Origin: Streptantibioticus ferralitis
GTDB lineage: Bacteria; Actinomycetota; Actinomycetes; Streptomycetales; Streptomycetaceae
Assembly: GCF_029223525.1 (NCBI RefSeq)
Contig: NZ_JARHTQ010000001.1
Coordinates: 1-64,000, forward strand
DNA: 64,000 nucleotides
Reading direction: 5' to 3'
The notes below the pieces were generated by a model. The model saw nothing but the letters and a program-made list of their open reading frames with translations. It did no database searches and had not been told where the DNA came from. How positions within the stretch are numbered: the stretch's first letter is position 1; every line of letters starts with the position of its first letter. Positions 1 to 8,778 of the stretch are shown here, piece by piece. The translations under genes and the position numbers were made by a program.

Positions 1-34
1 GGGGGGTGGGGGCGGGGGGGGAGGCCCCCCGGGG

Positions 35-625
35 CTAGGCCCTGGCGCCCCTAACCCCGTGTAGGGCCACCGAGACCGCGGCCTGGGTGATCGCGTCCGG
101 GTCCTCGGCTGCGCCGAGTTCGATGCGGCGTACGGCGGCGTCGACGATGCCCTGGAGGAGCATCGCGGTCAGCCGGGGCTCTTCGTGGCCCAGGGCGCTG
201 AGTGCCTCGACGACAATGGCGATCAGTCCGCCGTGCGCGGCGCGGATCTTCTCGCGTGCGCCCGCGTCGAGTTCGCCCGCCGAGATGGCGACGACCGCGC
301 GGTGCCGACGGTCACCGACCAGGGCGAGCTGCTGCCGTACGTAGGCCTCGATCTTGTTCTCGGCCGTGTCGGCGGCTTCCATGGCCGCTTCGACTTCGGC
401 GGCCCAGACGGGGAAGTCAGCGGCGCACAGTTCCTCGACGACGGCTGCCCGGGAGCGGAAGTACTCGTAGACGGAGGAGCGTGCGAGGCCGGTGCGTTCG
501 GCGAGGGCGGGGAACGTCAGCGCCTCCGTACCGCCCTCGGACAGCAGGGAACGCGCGGCGTCCAGCAGGGCGCTGCGCTGCATCGTCCGGTGCTCGGCCA
601 CTGAGGCCGCTCGAATCCTGGGCAC
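35..625 (-). CDS. TetR/AcrR family transcriptional regulator
   Basis: A predicted one-component repressor of 196 aa. Residues about 15-62 form the TetR-type helix-turn-helix (RSALLDAARSLLSEGG, then LAERTGLARSSVYEYF), and the rest is an all-helical ligand-binding domain with no recognisable ligand signature. The longest reading starts at a GTG with no clear ribosome binding site; an ATG at residue 15 would still keep the HTH. It lies 34 bp downstream of whiG on the same strand, so it may be read through from whiG. A G/C-rich stretch at 1-34 follows the stop codon. The family is certain; the target genes and inducer are unknown. Confidence 0.85.
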   Translation of the reverse strand: MPRIRAASVAEHRTMQRSALLDAARSLLSEGGTEALTFPALAERTGLARSSVYEYFRSRAAVVEELCAADFPVWAAEVEAAMEAADTAENKIEAYVRQQLALVGDRRHRAVVAISAGELDAGAREKIRAAHGGLIAIVVEALSALGHEEPRLTAMLLQGIVDAAVRRIELGAAEDPDAITQAAVSVALHGVRGARA

Positions 626-659
626 CCCACCACTCTACGGACAGCGGCCCTCGGTGGGG

Positions 660-1508
660 TCAGCAGCGTCCGACATCTGCCAGTTTGGCGCGCAGCTGAA
701 GTACCGACTTGGTGTGGATCTGGCTGACTCGGCTCTCGGTGACGCCCAGGACATGGCCGATCTCGGCGAGGGTGAGGCCCTCGTAGTAGTAGAGGGTGAC
801 CACGGTCTTCTCGCGTTCGGGGAGGGTGTTGACCGCGCGGGCCAGCAGTCGGCGTAGTTCGCGGTCTTCGGCCACCTCGACGGGATTGTCGGCGGCGCGG
901 TCCTCCAGGGTGTCGACCAGGCTCAGCCGGTCGCCGCCTTCGGTGCCGACGTACAGCAGTTCTTCCAGCGCGACGACGTTGGCGAGTGAGAGCTGGCCGA
1001 AGATGGTGTGCAGTTCCTCGACGGCGATGTCCATCTCGGTGGCGACTTCGGCTTCGGAGGGCGTGCGGTGGTATTTCGCTTCGAGGGTCGCGTAGGCGCG
1101 TTCGACGGCGCGCGCTTTCTGGCGTACGGAGCGGGGGATCCAGTCGAGTGCCCTGAGTTCGTCGATCATGGCGCCGCGGATTCGACTGATGGCGTAGGTC
1201 TCGAACTTGATGGAGCGTTCGGGTTCGAACTTCTCGATGGCGTCGATGAGTCCGAAGACGCCGGAGGAGACGAAGTCGGCCTGTTCGACGTTGGGCGGCA
1301 GGCCGACGCTGACCCGGCCGGCGACGTACTTCACCAGTGGCGAGTAGTGCAGGATCAGTTGCTCGCGCAGTCGTGCCTCCCCGGTGGCCTTGTAGGAGCG
1401 CCACAACTCGTCCAGTGCGGTGGGGGCGGCGGTCTGCGCGCGCGGCGGAACTCCGCGGTCGTCGGTGGCCGCGGTCGCGCGGTCAGGCCCGGAGGTGTGC
1501 TGGGGCAT
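660..1508 (-). CDS. whiG: RNA polymerase sigma factor WhiG (FliA-type, sporulation)
   Basis: A 282-aa alternative sigma factor of the FliA/WhiG group, which in Streptomyces commits aerial hyphae to sporulation. Region 2 is clear at about residues 45-120 ([51 protein letters not shown]). The [15 protein letters not shown] segment typical of FliA/WhiG follows, then region 4 with [20 protein letters not shown] and an HTH ending ESRVSQIH. It has no ECF features and is the size expected for WhiG. The start is an ATG. The 269 bp upstream, before the dprA stop, hold no gene and probably carry its promoter. In Streptomyces WhiG is held inactive by the anti-sigma factor RsiG with c-di-GMP; that gene is not in this window. 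Confidence 0.95.
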   Translation of the reverse strand: MPQHTSGPDRATAATDDRGVPPRAQTAAPTALDELWRSYKATGEARLREQLILHYSPLVKYVAGRVSVGLPPNVEQADFVSSGVFGLIDAIEKFEPERSIKFETYAISRIRGAMIDELRALDWIPRSVRQKARAVERAYATLEAKYHRTPSEAEVATEMDIAVEELHTIFGQLSLANVVALEELLYVGTEGGDRLSLVDTLEDRAADNPVEVAEDRELRRLLARAVNTLPEREKTVVTLYYYEGLTLAEIGHVLGVTESRVSQIHTKSVLQLRAKLADVGRC

Positions 1509-1777
1509 GCGTCGCCTTGAGCCGTTCTGCCGTGACGTTGGTGGGGATTCGGGTCTCCGCGAGCGTAGCGTGAGCTGAGCGTCGCGTAGTGCTACGACGT
1601 TCGGGTGAGCCTCACGCAGATACGTTCCGCCATTTGGGGGTCAGGGCTTGGAGTCTCTTTGCCCTTTCCTTCCATGGATGTTGCGCATTAAAGCGTTCAG
1701 CGGTCATGTCCCTAACCTCGCCATCGGGTCGCCCCAGGTCAAGAACCTTCCTGTCACCTGATGGTGTGTTGACCGGG

Positions 1778-2944
1778 TCACCGGATCCGGGGTGTACCAC
1801 CCTCTCGGGCGGCGGTGGTCAGCCGCCAGCGGGTGCCATGGCGCTCGACGTAGCCGAGCGCCTGGAGTTCGTGGAGTCTGCCGGCGGCTTCGTCGACGCC
1901 GGTTCCCGCGGTGCGGGCGATGTGTGCGGTGTCGGCGTCGCCTTGGCCGGGCAGCCCTTCGAGTACCGCGGCGGTCGCGGGTGTCAGGAGGTCTCGGGGC
2001 AGTACCGGGCCCCGGCGTTCGGGCGCGAGGTCCTCGCCGATGCTGCCGACGAGTTCGATGATGTCCGCCGCGTCGGTGACCAGTTGGCCTTCTTCGCGTA
2101 GGAGCTGGTGGACGCCGGCTGACAGTCCTGAGGTGACCGGGCCTGGTACTCCCATGGTGATGCGGCCGAGCGCGGTCGCGCGTCGGGCGGTGATCAGTGA
2201 GCCGCTGCGTAGTTGGGCCTCCACGACCACGGTGCCCCGGGTCAACGCGGCGATGACGCGGTTGCGTTGGATGAAGCGGCTTCGGGTGGGGTGGTCACCG
2301 GGGGGCAATTCGGCGAGGGTCAGGCCTTGTTGGGTGATGCGCCGGATCAACTCGGTGTTTCCGCGTGGATAGGGGATGTCCACTCCGCAGGCCATCACCG
2401 CGATCGTCGCTCCCCCGGCGGCGAGCGTGCCCCGGTGTGCGGCGCTGTCGATACCGTGGGCGGCACCGGAGACCACGGTCCAGCCGGCTTCGGCCAGGTC
2501 GGCGGCGAGGGTCGCGGCCATGTGTGTGCCGTAGTCGCTGCAGGCCCGGGCGCCGACGACGGCGACGGAGCGCAGTGCCCAGGGGCGTAGCGTGGGGTGG
2601 CCGACGGCCCACAGTCCGATGGGGCGTTGGTCGCCGAGGTCGTCGAGTTGGCTGGGCCAGTCGGGGTCGGTTGGGCAGATGAAGCGTCCGCCGAGTGCTT
2701 CGATGGTGGCCAGGTCGGGGTCCGGCCGCGCGTGTTGTCCGCGTAGTCGGTATCCGGCGGCGCGGGCGTTGCTGATGCCGGGTGGTGGCTCTTGGGCGGT
2801 GAGCATGCGCAGGGTTTCGGTGGGGCCGTGTTCGCGGAGCCATCGGCCGACGGTGGGGTCGCCGGGCTCGGCGATTCTGGTGAGTGCGGCGCGCGCCCGG
2901 CGTTCTTCGGGCCGGGTGGTGGCGGTGGCCGGTTCGGTGGTCAT
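1778..2944 (-). CDS. dprA: DNA-processing protein DprA (Smf)
   Basis: DprA loads RecA onto incoming single-stranded DNA in transformable bacteria; in Streptomyces its role is less clear. The 388-aa product has the DprA Rossmann core at about residues 125-300: SVAVVGARACSDYGT, SGAAHGIDSAAHRG, VMACGVDIPYPRGN, RFIQRNRVIAALTR and EAQLRSGSLITARRA. A C-terminal winged helix follows at about 310-380. The ATG start overlaps the comM stop in an ATGA arrangement, which implies translational coupling. It is the last gene of the yraN-comM-dprA operon. A longer upstream reading in this frame is antisense-like, arginine-rich and not credible. Confidence 0.93.
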   Translation of the reverse strand: MTTEPATATTRPEERRARAALTRIAEPGDPTVGRWLREHGPTETLRMLTAQEPPPGISNARAAGYRLRGQHARPDPDLATIEALGGRFICPTDPDWPSQLDDLGDQRPIGLWAVGHPTLRPWALRSVAVVGARACSDYGTHMAATLAADLAEAGWTVVSGAAHGIDSAAHRGTLAAGGATIAVMACGVDIPYPRGNTELIRRITQQGLTLAELPPGDHPTRSRFIQRNRVIAALTRGTVVVEAQLRSGSLITARRATALGRITMGVPGPVTSGLSAGVHQLLREEGQLVTDAADIIELVGSIGEDLAPERRGPVLPRDLLTPATAAVLEGLPGQGDADTAHIARTAGTGVDEAAGRLHELQALGYVERHGTRWRLTTAAREGGTPRIR

Positions 2945-4560
2945 GTGCCGCTCCCTACGGTGGCCGGTACTCCGCGGTATACGCCGGTGCGCAGTTGGAG
3001 TGCTTGTCCTACGTCGTCGTAGTCGGGTCGGTCGTGGCCGGCCAGGTCGGCGACGGTCCAGGCGACGCGTAGGACTCGGTCCAGGCCGCGTGCGGTGAGC
3101 AGGCCGCGTTCCATTTCGCGTTCGACGTCGCGCATGGCGCCGGTGCGTACTCTCCAGCGGGTGCGTAGTTCGTGTCCGGGGACTTGGCTGTTGGTGTTCC
3201 AGGGCAGGTCTTGGTAGCGGGTGGCGGCTCGCTTCCTGGCTGTGTGGACTCGTTCGGCGACCTGTGCGGTGGTCTCGCCTCCGGTTCCGTGGCTGATCAG
3301 TTCGGAGCGGGTGACGGTGTCGACGGTGACGCGTAGGTCGACGCGGTCGAGCAGCGGGCCGGAGAGTCGGGCTTGGTAGCGCCGTACTTCGTTGGGTGTG
3401 CACTGGCAGCCGCCGCCGAGGATGGCGTGGCGGCCGCAGGGGCAGGGGTTGGCGGCGAAGACCAGCAGGAACTTGGCGGGTAGCCGCATCACGCCCGCGC
3501 TGCGGGCGACGACGACATGGTCGGATTCGAGGGGTTGGCGGAGGGCTTCCAGTACGCGGGTGCTGAATTCGGGGGCTTCGTCGAGGAACAGCACGCCGTG
3601 GTGGGCGAGCGAGACGGCTCCTGGTCTGGGGAGTCCGGTGCCGCCGCCGACGATGGACGGCATGGTGGCTGAGTGGTGCGGGGCGCAGTAGGGGGCTGTG
3701 TCGATGTGGGGTTTGCCGGGCGGGAGGATTCCGGCGATGGAGTGGACGGCGGTGACTTCTAGGGCCTGTTGTGCGGTGAGGGGTGGCAGGAGTCCTGGGA
3801 GTCGTTCGGCGAGCATGGTCTTGCCTGCGCCGGGTGGTCCTGACAGGTAGAGGTGGTGGCTTCCGGCGGCGGCGATTTCCAGGGCTTTGCGGGCCAGGGG
3901 TTGTCCGGCGACGTCGGCGAGGTCTGGTGGGCGTTGGCTGCGGGTGGTGCCGAGTCCTAGTCCGAGGCCGAGTCCGGGGAGGGTGAGGCTTGCGCTGATG
4001 GTGTCGGGGCGTTTGTCGCCGTCGTCGGGTTCTTCGTCGGGGACGGGTTCGTCGTTGAGTGCGGCGATGAGTTGTCGCAGGCTGCGGACGCCGAGTACGG
4101 CGATGTCGGGTACCAGGGAGGCTTCGGCGGCGGCGCGTTCGGGGACGACGACGTGGCGGTATCCGGCGTCGGCGGCGGCGAGTACGGCGGGCAGGACGCC
4201 GCGTACTGGCCGTACTCGTCCGTCGAGGCCGAGTTCGCCGATCATCATCAGGTCGGCGATGGCGGCGGGTCCGATGCGTTCCGCGGCGGCGAGTACGGCG
4301 CAGGCTACGGCGAGATCGAAGCCGCTTCCGCTTTTGGGTACGGACGCCGGGCTGAGGCCGACGGTGAGTTTTTTCTGCGGCCAGGTCTCGCCGCTGTTGA
4401 CGAGGGCTGCGCGGACGCGGTCTCGGCTTTCCGAGAGGCTTTTGTCGGGCAGTCCGACGAGGGTGAACGCGGCTACGCCGGGTTCGAGGTCGGCTTGGAC
4501 TTCGACGACCACTCCTTCGACGCCGACGAGGGCGACGGAGCAGGTGCGGGCGAATCCCAT
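2941..4560 (-). CDS. comM: YifB/ComM family Mg chelatase-like AAA+ ATPase
   Basis: This 539-aa protein belongs to the ComM/YifB family, hexameric AAA+ helicase-like ATPases that promote branch migration during integration of transformed DNA. The N-terminal chelatase-associated domain (VGLPDKSLSESRDRVRAAL) is followed by Walker A GPPGAGKT at about residues 241-248, Walker B region VLFLDEAPEFS, and a cysteine cluster NPCPCGRHAILGGGCQC. It starts at an ATG that shares one base with the yraN stop (TGATG) and ends overlapping dprA. Co-transcription with dprA supports a DNA-uptake or recombination role. No domain is missing. Confidence 0.93.
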   Translation of the reverse strand: MGFARTCSVALVGVEGVVVEVQADLEPGVAAFTLVGLPDKSLSESRDRVRAALVNSGETWPQKKLTVGLSPASVPKSGSGFDLAVACAVLAAAERIGPAAIADLMMIGELGLDGRVRPVRGVLPAVLAAADAGYRHVVVPERAAAEASLVPDIAVLGVRSLRQLIAALNDEPVPDEEPDDGDKRPDTISASLTLPGLGLGLGLGTTRSQRPPDLADVAGQPLARKALEIAAAGSHHLYLSGPPGAGKTMLAERLPGLLPPLTAQQALEVTAVHSIAGILPPGKPHIDTAPYCAPHHSATMPSIVGGGTGLPRPGAVSLAHHGVLFLDEAPEFSTRVLEALRQPLESDHVVVARSAGVMRLPAKFLLVFAANPCPCGRHAILGGGCQCTPNEVRRYQARLSGPLLDRVDLRVTVDTVTRSELISHGTGGETTAQVAERVHTARKRAATRYQDLPWNTNSQVPGHELRTRWRVRTGAMRDVEREMERGLLTARGLDRVLRVAWTVADLAGHDRPDYDDVGQALQLRTGVYRGVPATVGSGT

Positions 4561-4919
4561 CACGCCACCCCGCGTACGTGTTCGAGGCGGGCGGCGCCGC
4601 GTTCGGGGACCAGGACGCCGATGAGGTCGATGCGGACGCCGCCTGGTGGTGGTCCGCCGTGTTGGGCGAGCCAGTGTTCCGCGAGGTGTCGTAGCCGCTG
4701 TGCTTTGCGTGGTGTCATGGCGGCCATGGGGTGTTGGTAGGCGTCGCCTCTTCGGGATTTGACCTCGCAGATCACCAGGCAGTCGCCGTCGGCGGCGACG
4801 ATGTCGATCTCTCCTGCGGTGCATCGCCAGTTGCGGGCGAGGACGGTCAGGCCGGTGTGGGTGAGGCGACGGGCGGCGAGGTTTTCGCCGTAGTGGCCGA
4901 GGGCTGTGCGGGCGTTCAT
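4560..4919 (-). CDS. yraN: UPF0102 family YraN-like nuclease-fold protein
   Basis: A 119-aa member of UPF0102/YraN, a small family with the restriction-endonuclease-like fold and no settled biochemical role. The core reads [20 protein letters not shown] then [16 protein letters not shown], giving the E-x(n)-D...E-x-K pattern of PD-(D/E)XK nucleases. I chose the ATG at 4919 because a strong GGAGGTGG Shine-Dalgarno sits about 8 bases upstream. A GTG three codons earlier would lie inside that site. It is the first gene of the yraN-comM-dprA operon, all joined by start/stop overlaps. A DnaA-box-like sequence lies about 80 bp upstream. Confidence 0.9.
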   Translation of the reverse strand: MNARTALGHYGENLAARRLTHTGLTVLARNWRCTAGEIDIVAADGDCLVICEVKSRRGDAYQHPMAAMTPRKAQRLRHLAEHWLAQHGGPPPGGVRIDLIGVLVPERGAARLEHVRGVA

Positions 4920-5001
4920 GGGTACCACCTCCGGGTCCGACTGTGGCGGTTCCGGAGACGGTCAGATGATCTTGAACGGATTCTGTGGGTTACTGGCCGG
5001 T

Positions 5002-5010
5002 TGTGGACAA
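5002..5010 (-). promoter_or_regulatory. Consensus DnaA box upstream of yraN
   Basis: The 9-mer reads TTGTCCACA on the minus strand, the preferred Streptomyces DnaA box. It is a single site about 80 bp upstream of the yraN start, in the likely promoter region. One 9-mer match can occur by chance, so a regulatory role is inference. Confidence 0.45.
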
Positions 5011-5128
5011 CTCCACCACCCGCGAGAGTGAGATCAGGAGGGTGAGGTCAGGGGGTCAGCGGCGATCCGCACGATCGGCTGCAGTTCGCGGTGGCGGCAC
5101 CTCAGGATGTCGGGGGCGACAGTGGCCG

Positions 5129-5455
5129 TCAGGCGTTGAAGCCGGATTCGTCGGACGGCAGATCGAGGTCGCTCTTGTTCAGCTCCTCGATGTTCACGTC
5201 CTTGAATGTCAGCACCCGCACCTGCTTGACGAAGCGAGCCGGCCGGTACATGTCCCACACCCAGGCATCGGCCATCGACACCTCGAAGAACACCTCGCCC
5301 TGGACCGAGTGCACCTGCATCTCGTAGTCGTTGGTCAGGTAGAAGCGCCGCTCGGTCTCGATCACGTATTTGAACAGCCCGACGACATCGCGGTACTCCC
5401 GGTAGAGCTTCAGCTCCATCTCGGTCTCGTACTTTTCGAGGTCCTCGGCGCTCAT
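5129..5455 (-). CDS. DUF2469 family conserved actinobacterial protein
   Basis: A 108-aa protein that I recognise as DUF2469, a family restricted to actinobacteria and typically encoded close to the signal peptidase/rplS cluster, as here. The start is MSAEDLEKYETEMELKLYRE. The sequence is rich in acidic and aromatic residues (VVGLFKYVIETERRFYLTN, ADAWVWDMYRPARFVKQV) and has no signal peptide, membrane segment or known catalytic motif. It is probably cytosolic. About 200 bp without a gene separates it from yraN. Function is unknown; the family assignment is firm. Confidence 0.88.
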   Translation of the reverse strand: MSAEDLEKYETEMELKLYREYRDVVGLFKYVIETERRFYLTNDYEMQVHSVQGEVFFEVSMADAWVWDMYRPARFVKQVRVLTFKDVNIEELNKSDLDLPSDESGFNA

Positions 5456-5494
5456 GGCATGTTCCCCTTCAGCGGTACGTTCCCCCGCCGTCTT

Positions 5495-6046
5495 TCAGTC
5501 GCGCTCCGTCTCCAGGAGCAGCGGCGACGGCGGAGGCCCCTCATCAAGCAGCCTACGCAGCAGCTCGGCGAGCCTGGTCGGATACACCGTCTCACGGGTG
5601 GCGAGCAGTTCCTCGCAGGTCCACCAGCGCAGTCCGCGCACGCTGCGCCGTTCCAGCTCCGTATGCCCCTGGGTGTGCGGCTCGGCGGCGTGGGTGCGGC
5701 CCAGGTAGTACCACTCGTCCTGCTCCCAGCGCCGACCGTCGAAGTCGAACGCGCACGAGCGCTGCCACACTGCCGGGCCCAGCCGCACGGACGTGATGCC
5801 CGTCTCCTCCGCCACCTCGCGTAGCGCGGCGGCTCGCAGGCTCTCCCCCGGCTCGACCCCGCCGCCGGGGGTGAACCACCAGGTCGTGGCAGGGTCGGCG
5901 GGCTCGAAGCCGTGCAGCAGCAGGATCCGGTCCGCCGGATCGAGCAGGATGACGCGGGCCGCCCGGCGCGGCTGCCCAGCCGATCCGACCGCTGCCGCCC
6001 GCTCGGCCTCCGGCTCGCTCACCGGCTCACGCTCGGGCCAGGACAC
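5495..6046 (-). CDS. NUDIX hydrolase (MutT-like)
   Basis: A NUDIX hydrolase expected to cleave a nucleoside-diphosphate-linked substrate. The Nudix box is complete (GGGVEPGESLRAAALREV then AEETGI), with TTWWFTPGG in front and conserved tryptophans after it. The exact substrate cannot be told. Three GTG starts are possible. I chose the one at 6046 because GGAG lies 7 bases upstream; it overlaps the sipZ end by 20 bases. The others are 6061, without a good site, and 6022, just past the sipZ stop. Co-transcription with sipZ is likely. About 183 aa. Confidence 0.88.
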   Translation of the reverse strand: MSWPEREPVSEPEAERAAAVGSAGQPRRAARVILLDPADRILLLHGFEPADPATTWWFTPGGGVEPGESLRAAALREVAEETGITSVRLGPAVWQRSCAFDFDGRRWEQDEWYYLGRTHAAEPHTQGHTELERRSVRGLRWWTCEELLATRETVYPTRLAELLRRLLDEGPPPSPLLLETERD

Positions 6047-6770
6047 GCCGCCGCTCCGCACGCTTGCGCCGTCGGCCCGCGATCGGCCCGTACGCCGCGC
6101 CGCCGAGGATCAGCACGACTCCCGCCGTGACCGCCGAGGCGATCCAGGTGATCGGGCCGGGCTGCGAGACGCCGCCGGGCAGGGCGGCGAAGGAGCCCGG
6201 GCGGGTCACCTCCTTCAGCTGGCCGAGCGGCCAGACGGTGGCGTCGACGCGGGCGGCGACCTCGCTGCTCGGCACGGCTCCGTGGTCGCCGTCGGCCAGG
6301 TGCACCCGGGAGTCCATGGAGACCTGGCGGTTGTCGCCGAGCATGAACAGCTGGCCGCGCGGGACGGTGGTGGCCGGAATCGGCGCCTGGCCCTGCTGCA
6401 GCAGATACGGTTCGCCGATCGGGGCGCCGTTCACCGTCAGCCTGCCCTGCTTGTCGCAGCAGGCGATCTTGTCGCCGCCGACGCCGACGACCCGCTTCAC
6501 GATGGGTTCATTGCCCCACTGCGGGTCGTTGAACACGACCACGTCACCGCGGCGTACCTCGTCGCCCTTGATCCGCTGCGCCAGCACCCGGTCGCCGGGG
6601 TTGACGGTTGGCTGCATCGAGTCGGTGGGCACGGTATAGGGCCGGTAGACGATGGCGCCCCAGACGAATCCGCCCAGGAACAGCAGACAGCCAAGGGCCA
6701 CCGCCAACCCGGACAGGACGGTGCCCAGGCGGCCGCTGCCGCTGTTCGCGTGGGTATCCCGGCTGCTCAT
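6027..6770 (-). CDS. sipZ: Type I signal peptidase (SipZ position)
   Basis: A membrane-bound type I signal peptidase that cleaves Sec/Tat signal peptides outside the membrane. It has one N-terminal membrane segment (LSGLAVALGCLLFLGGFVWG). Catalytic serine is in VPTDSMQPTVNPGDRV, general-base lysine in PIVKRVVGVGGDKI, and box E in MLGDNRQVSMDSR. A second hydrophobic segment near the C-terminus (ITWIASAVTAGVVLILGGAA) is followed by an arginine-rich tail. The ATG at 6770 is preferred because AGGG lies 8 bases upstream; an earlier GTG has no spaced site. It is the most divergent of the four and the last in the array, matching the sipW-X-Y-Z order described in Streptomyces lividans. Confidence 0.9.
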   Translation of the reverse strand: MSSRDTHANSGSGRLGTVLSGLAVALGCLLFLGGFVWGAIVYRPYTVPTDSMQPTVNPGDRVLAQRIKGDEVRRGDVVVFNDPQWGNEPIVKRVVGVGGDKIACCDKQGRLTVNGAPIGEPYLLQQGQAPIPATTVPRGQLFMLGDNRQVSMDSRVHLADGDHGAVPSSEVAARVDATVWPLGQLKEVTRPGSFAALPGGVSQPGPITWIASAVTAGVVLILGGAAYGPIAGRRRKRAERRRVLARA

Positions 6771-6803
6771 GGGCGGCACCCTACCGGGCGGTACCCATGG
6801 CGG

Positions 6804-7835
6804 TCAGCAGTCCTTCCGCTGCTTTTTGATCAGGCGGCGGCGACGCAGCAGCACCAGCGGAACCGCGCCCGCCAGCCCGGCCGCCGCGGGGACGGCTCCT
6901 GCGGCGCTGTTGATGCCGGGCTGGTTGAACGTCGAGGGAATCGGCAGCGTGCTCCAGCGGGTGACCGGCCAGGCGACCACGATGGCGCGGCCGACGACCT
7001 GGTTGACCGAGACCGTGCCGCCGCCGGGCAGCATCTGGTGGTAGCGCGAGTCCAGCGAGTCCTGGCGGTGGTCGCCCATGACCCAGATGCGGTTCGGCGG
7101 GACCTTGATCGGGCCGAACGGCTTGTCACCGCAGGGGGTGTTGCCCGGGAAGATGTACGGCTCGTCGAGCGCCTTGCCGTTGACCACGACCGGCCCGGTG
7201 CCCTTGCACTCGACCGTGTCACCGCCGACCGCGATGACCCGCTTGATCAGGTCCTTCTCCTCGGCGGACGGCATCAGGCCGATGAAGCTCAGCACCTTCT
7301 GGATGCCCGAGGCGACCGGATTGGTGGTGGTCGGCGGGTTCTCCTCGAGCCAGCCGCCCGGGTCGTGGAAGACCACGACCTCACCGCGCGACGGCTTCGA
7401 GCCGAACCACGGCGTCAGCTTGTCGACCAGCACCCGGTCGCCGACCTGCAGCGTGTTCTGCATCGACTGGGACGGGATGGAGAAGGCCTGCACCAGGAAC
7501 GTCTTGATGATGAGGGCGAGGACCAGTGCGATGCCGATGAGGATCGGCAGCTCCTTCCAGAAGGAGCGCGGCTTCTTCCGCTCGCTTCCGCCCGCCCGGG
7601 CACCGGACTCCTGCTCGCGCCTGCCCCAGCTCCACCGGCCGCCGGACGCACCCGCTCCGCCGGAGCCGCCGGTGCCGTCCGAGCCCTGCTCGAACCGCCG
7701 CATACCGTCCTCGTCAGGGGACTTGCCGAGATTCACCGCCGTCGCCTCTTCCTCGACGGCGCCGACCGATGGGCCCTGCCCTTCGGGCTCGCCGGGTCCG
7801 GACCGTGCGCCGACCACCAGGTCCCCCACTTCCAC
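6804..7835 (-). CDS. sipY: Type I signal peptidase (SipY position)
   Basis: Third of four tandem signal peptidases, 343 aa. A long disordered cytoplasmic N-terminus of about 90 residues (Gly/Ser/Glu-rich, then basic RKKPRSFW) precedes the membrane anchor ELPILIGIALVLALIIKTFL. The catalytic serine lies in IPSQSMQNTLQVGDRV (about residue 124), the lysine in DLIKRVIAVGGDTV (about 198), and box E in VMGDHRQDSLDSR. The C-terminus carries a second hydrophobic stretch (AAGAVPAAAGLAGAVPLVLL) and a basic tail. The GTG at 7835 has GGAG upstream, giving a 122-base overlap with the 3' end of sipX. A shorter start further in cannot be excluded. The gap to sipZ is about 33 bases. Confidence 0.9.
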   Translation of the reverse strand: MEVGDLVVGARSGPGEPEGQGPSVGAVEEEATAVNLGKSPDEDGMRRFEQGSDGTGGSGGAGASGGRWSWGRREQESGARAGGSERKKPRSFWKELPILIGIALVLALIIKTFLVQAFSIPSQSMQNTLQVGDRVLVDKLTPWFGSKPSRGEVVVFHDPGGWLEENPPTTTNPVASGIQKVLSFIGLMPSAEEKDLIKRVIAVGGDTVECKGTGPVVVNGKALDEPYIFPGNTPCGDKPFGPIKVPPNRIWVMGDHRQDSLDSRYHQMLPGGGTVSVNQVVGRAIVVAWPVTRWSTLPIPSTFNQPGINSAAGAVPAAAGLAGAVPLVLLRRRRLIKKQRKDC

Positions 7836-8778
7836 TCCTCACTCCGCGCCACAGCCTGCTCCGCGCGCGATGCAGGCCCATCACTCCCATAACGAGCGGG
7901 AGTTCCGCAGGAGTCGGGAGTTGGACCATTCCTTGCCGATTATTGGCCTTCCGCAGGGCCGCCGTCCCGTCGGCGCCCGCGTTGGGCACCGATGCGAACG
8001 TTCCTGGTTCGGGCAGCGTCCGCCAGTGTGAGAAGGGCCAGGCGATCACGAACGCCCTGCCCACCACCTGGCTCTCGGCGACCGTACCGCCTCCGGGCTC
8101 GTCCATGTGGTAGCGCGAGTCGGCCGAGTTGCTGCGGTGGTCGCCCATCACCCACAGCCGCCCCGAGGGGACGGTGAGGCTGAACCGGATCTGCGACGGC
8201 GGGTTACCGGGGGCGACATACGGCTCGTCCAGCGCCTTTCCGTTGACCGTGACCCGGCCCCGGGTGTCGCAGCAGGCGACCTTGTCGCCGCCGACCGCGA
8301 TCACCCGTTTGATCAGGTCCTGCTCGTTCGCCGCCGGGAGCAGGCCGATGAAGGTGAAGAACTCCTTGACCTGCTTCACGCCCGCCGGGTCCGGCTTGGG
8401 TTTGGGCTCGCCGTCCAGCCAGTGTCCGGGGTCCTTGAAGACCACGACGTCGCCGCGCTGCGGTTTCGACCCGAACCACGGGGTGAGTTTGTCGACCAGC
8501 ACCCGGTCGCCGATCTGGATGGTCTCCTCCATCGATCCGGAGGGGATCACGAAGGCCTGCACCAGGAACGTCTTGAGGACCAGGGCGATCAGCAGCGCGA
8601 CCCCGATAAGGATCGGCACCTCCTTCGCCGCCGACCTGCGGCGCCGCCGCTTGACCCGCTTGGCGGCGCGCCGCCGCTCCGCCCGGCCCGGTGATCTGGG
8701 TACGTCGCCGCGCACCGTTCCCGCGGTGTCGGCGGCCGCGCGGTGGTGCCCGTAGCGGGGGCGGCCGCGGTTACCCAT
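7714..8778 (-). CDS. sipX: Type I signal peptidase (SipX position)
   Basis: Second of the four signal peptidases, about 354 aa from the ATG at 8778. The cytoplasmic N-terminus is strongly basic (AERRRAAKRVKRRRRRSAAK) and leads into the anchor VPILIGVALLIALVLKTFLV. Catalytic serine is in IPSGSMEETIQIGDRVLVDK, lysine in DLIKRVIAVGGDKV, and box E in VMGDHRSNSADSR. After residue about 290 a weakly hydrophobic stretch (ELPLVMGVMGL) is followed by a long Gly/Arg-rich tail read through the sequence that also encodes the sipY N-terminus. The start overlaps the sipW stop by 8 bases, so translation is probably coupled. It is closest in sequence to SipY. Confidence 0.9.
   Translation of the reverse strand: MGNRGRPRYGHHRAAADTAGTVRGDVPRSPGRAERRRAAKRVKRRRRRSAAKEVPILIGVALLIALVLKTFLVQAFVIPSGSMEETIQIGDRVLVDKLTPWFGSKPQRGDVVVFKDPGHWLDGEPKPKPDPAGVKQVKEFFTFIGLLPAANEQDLIKRVIAVGGDKVACCDTRGRVTVNGKALDEPYVAPGNPPSQIRFSLTVPSGRLWVMGDHRSNSADSRYHMDEPGGGTVAESQVVGRAFVIAWPFSHWRTLPEPGTFASVPNAGADGTAALRKANNRQGMVQLPTPAELPLVMGVMGLHRARSRLWRGVRSGSGGPGGRRTVRTRRARRAGPIGRRRRGRGDGGESRQVP

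Noticed and set aside
1612-1800. Small minus-strand open frame between dprA and whiG
   Set aside because: It overlaps the dprA 3' end out of frame, lacks a ribosome binding site and has no family resemblance.
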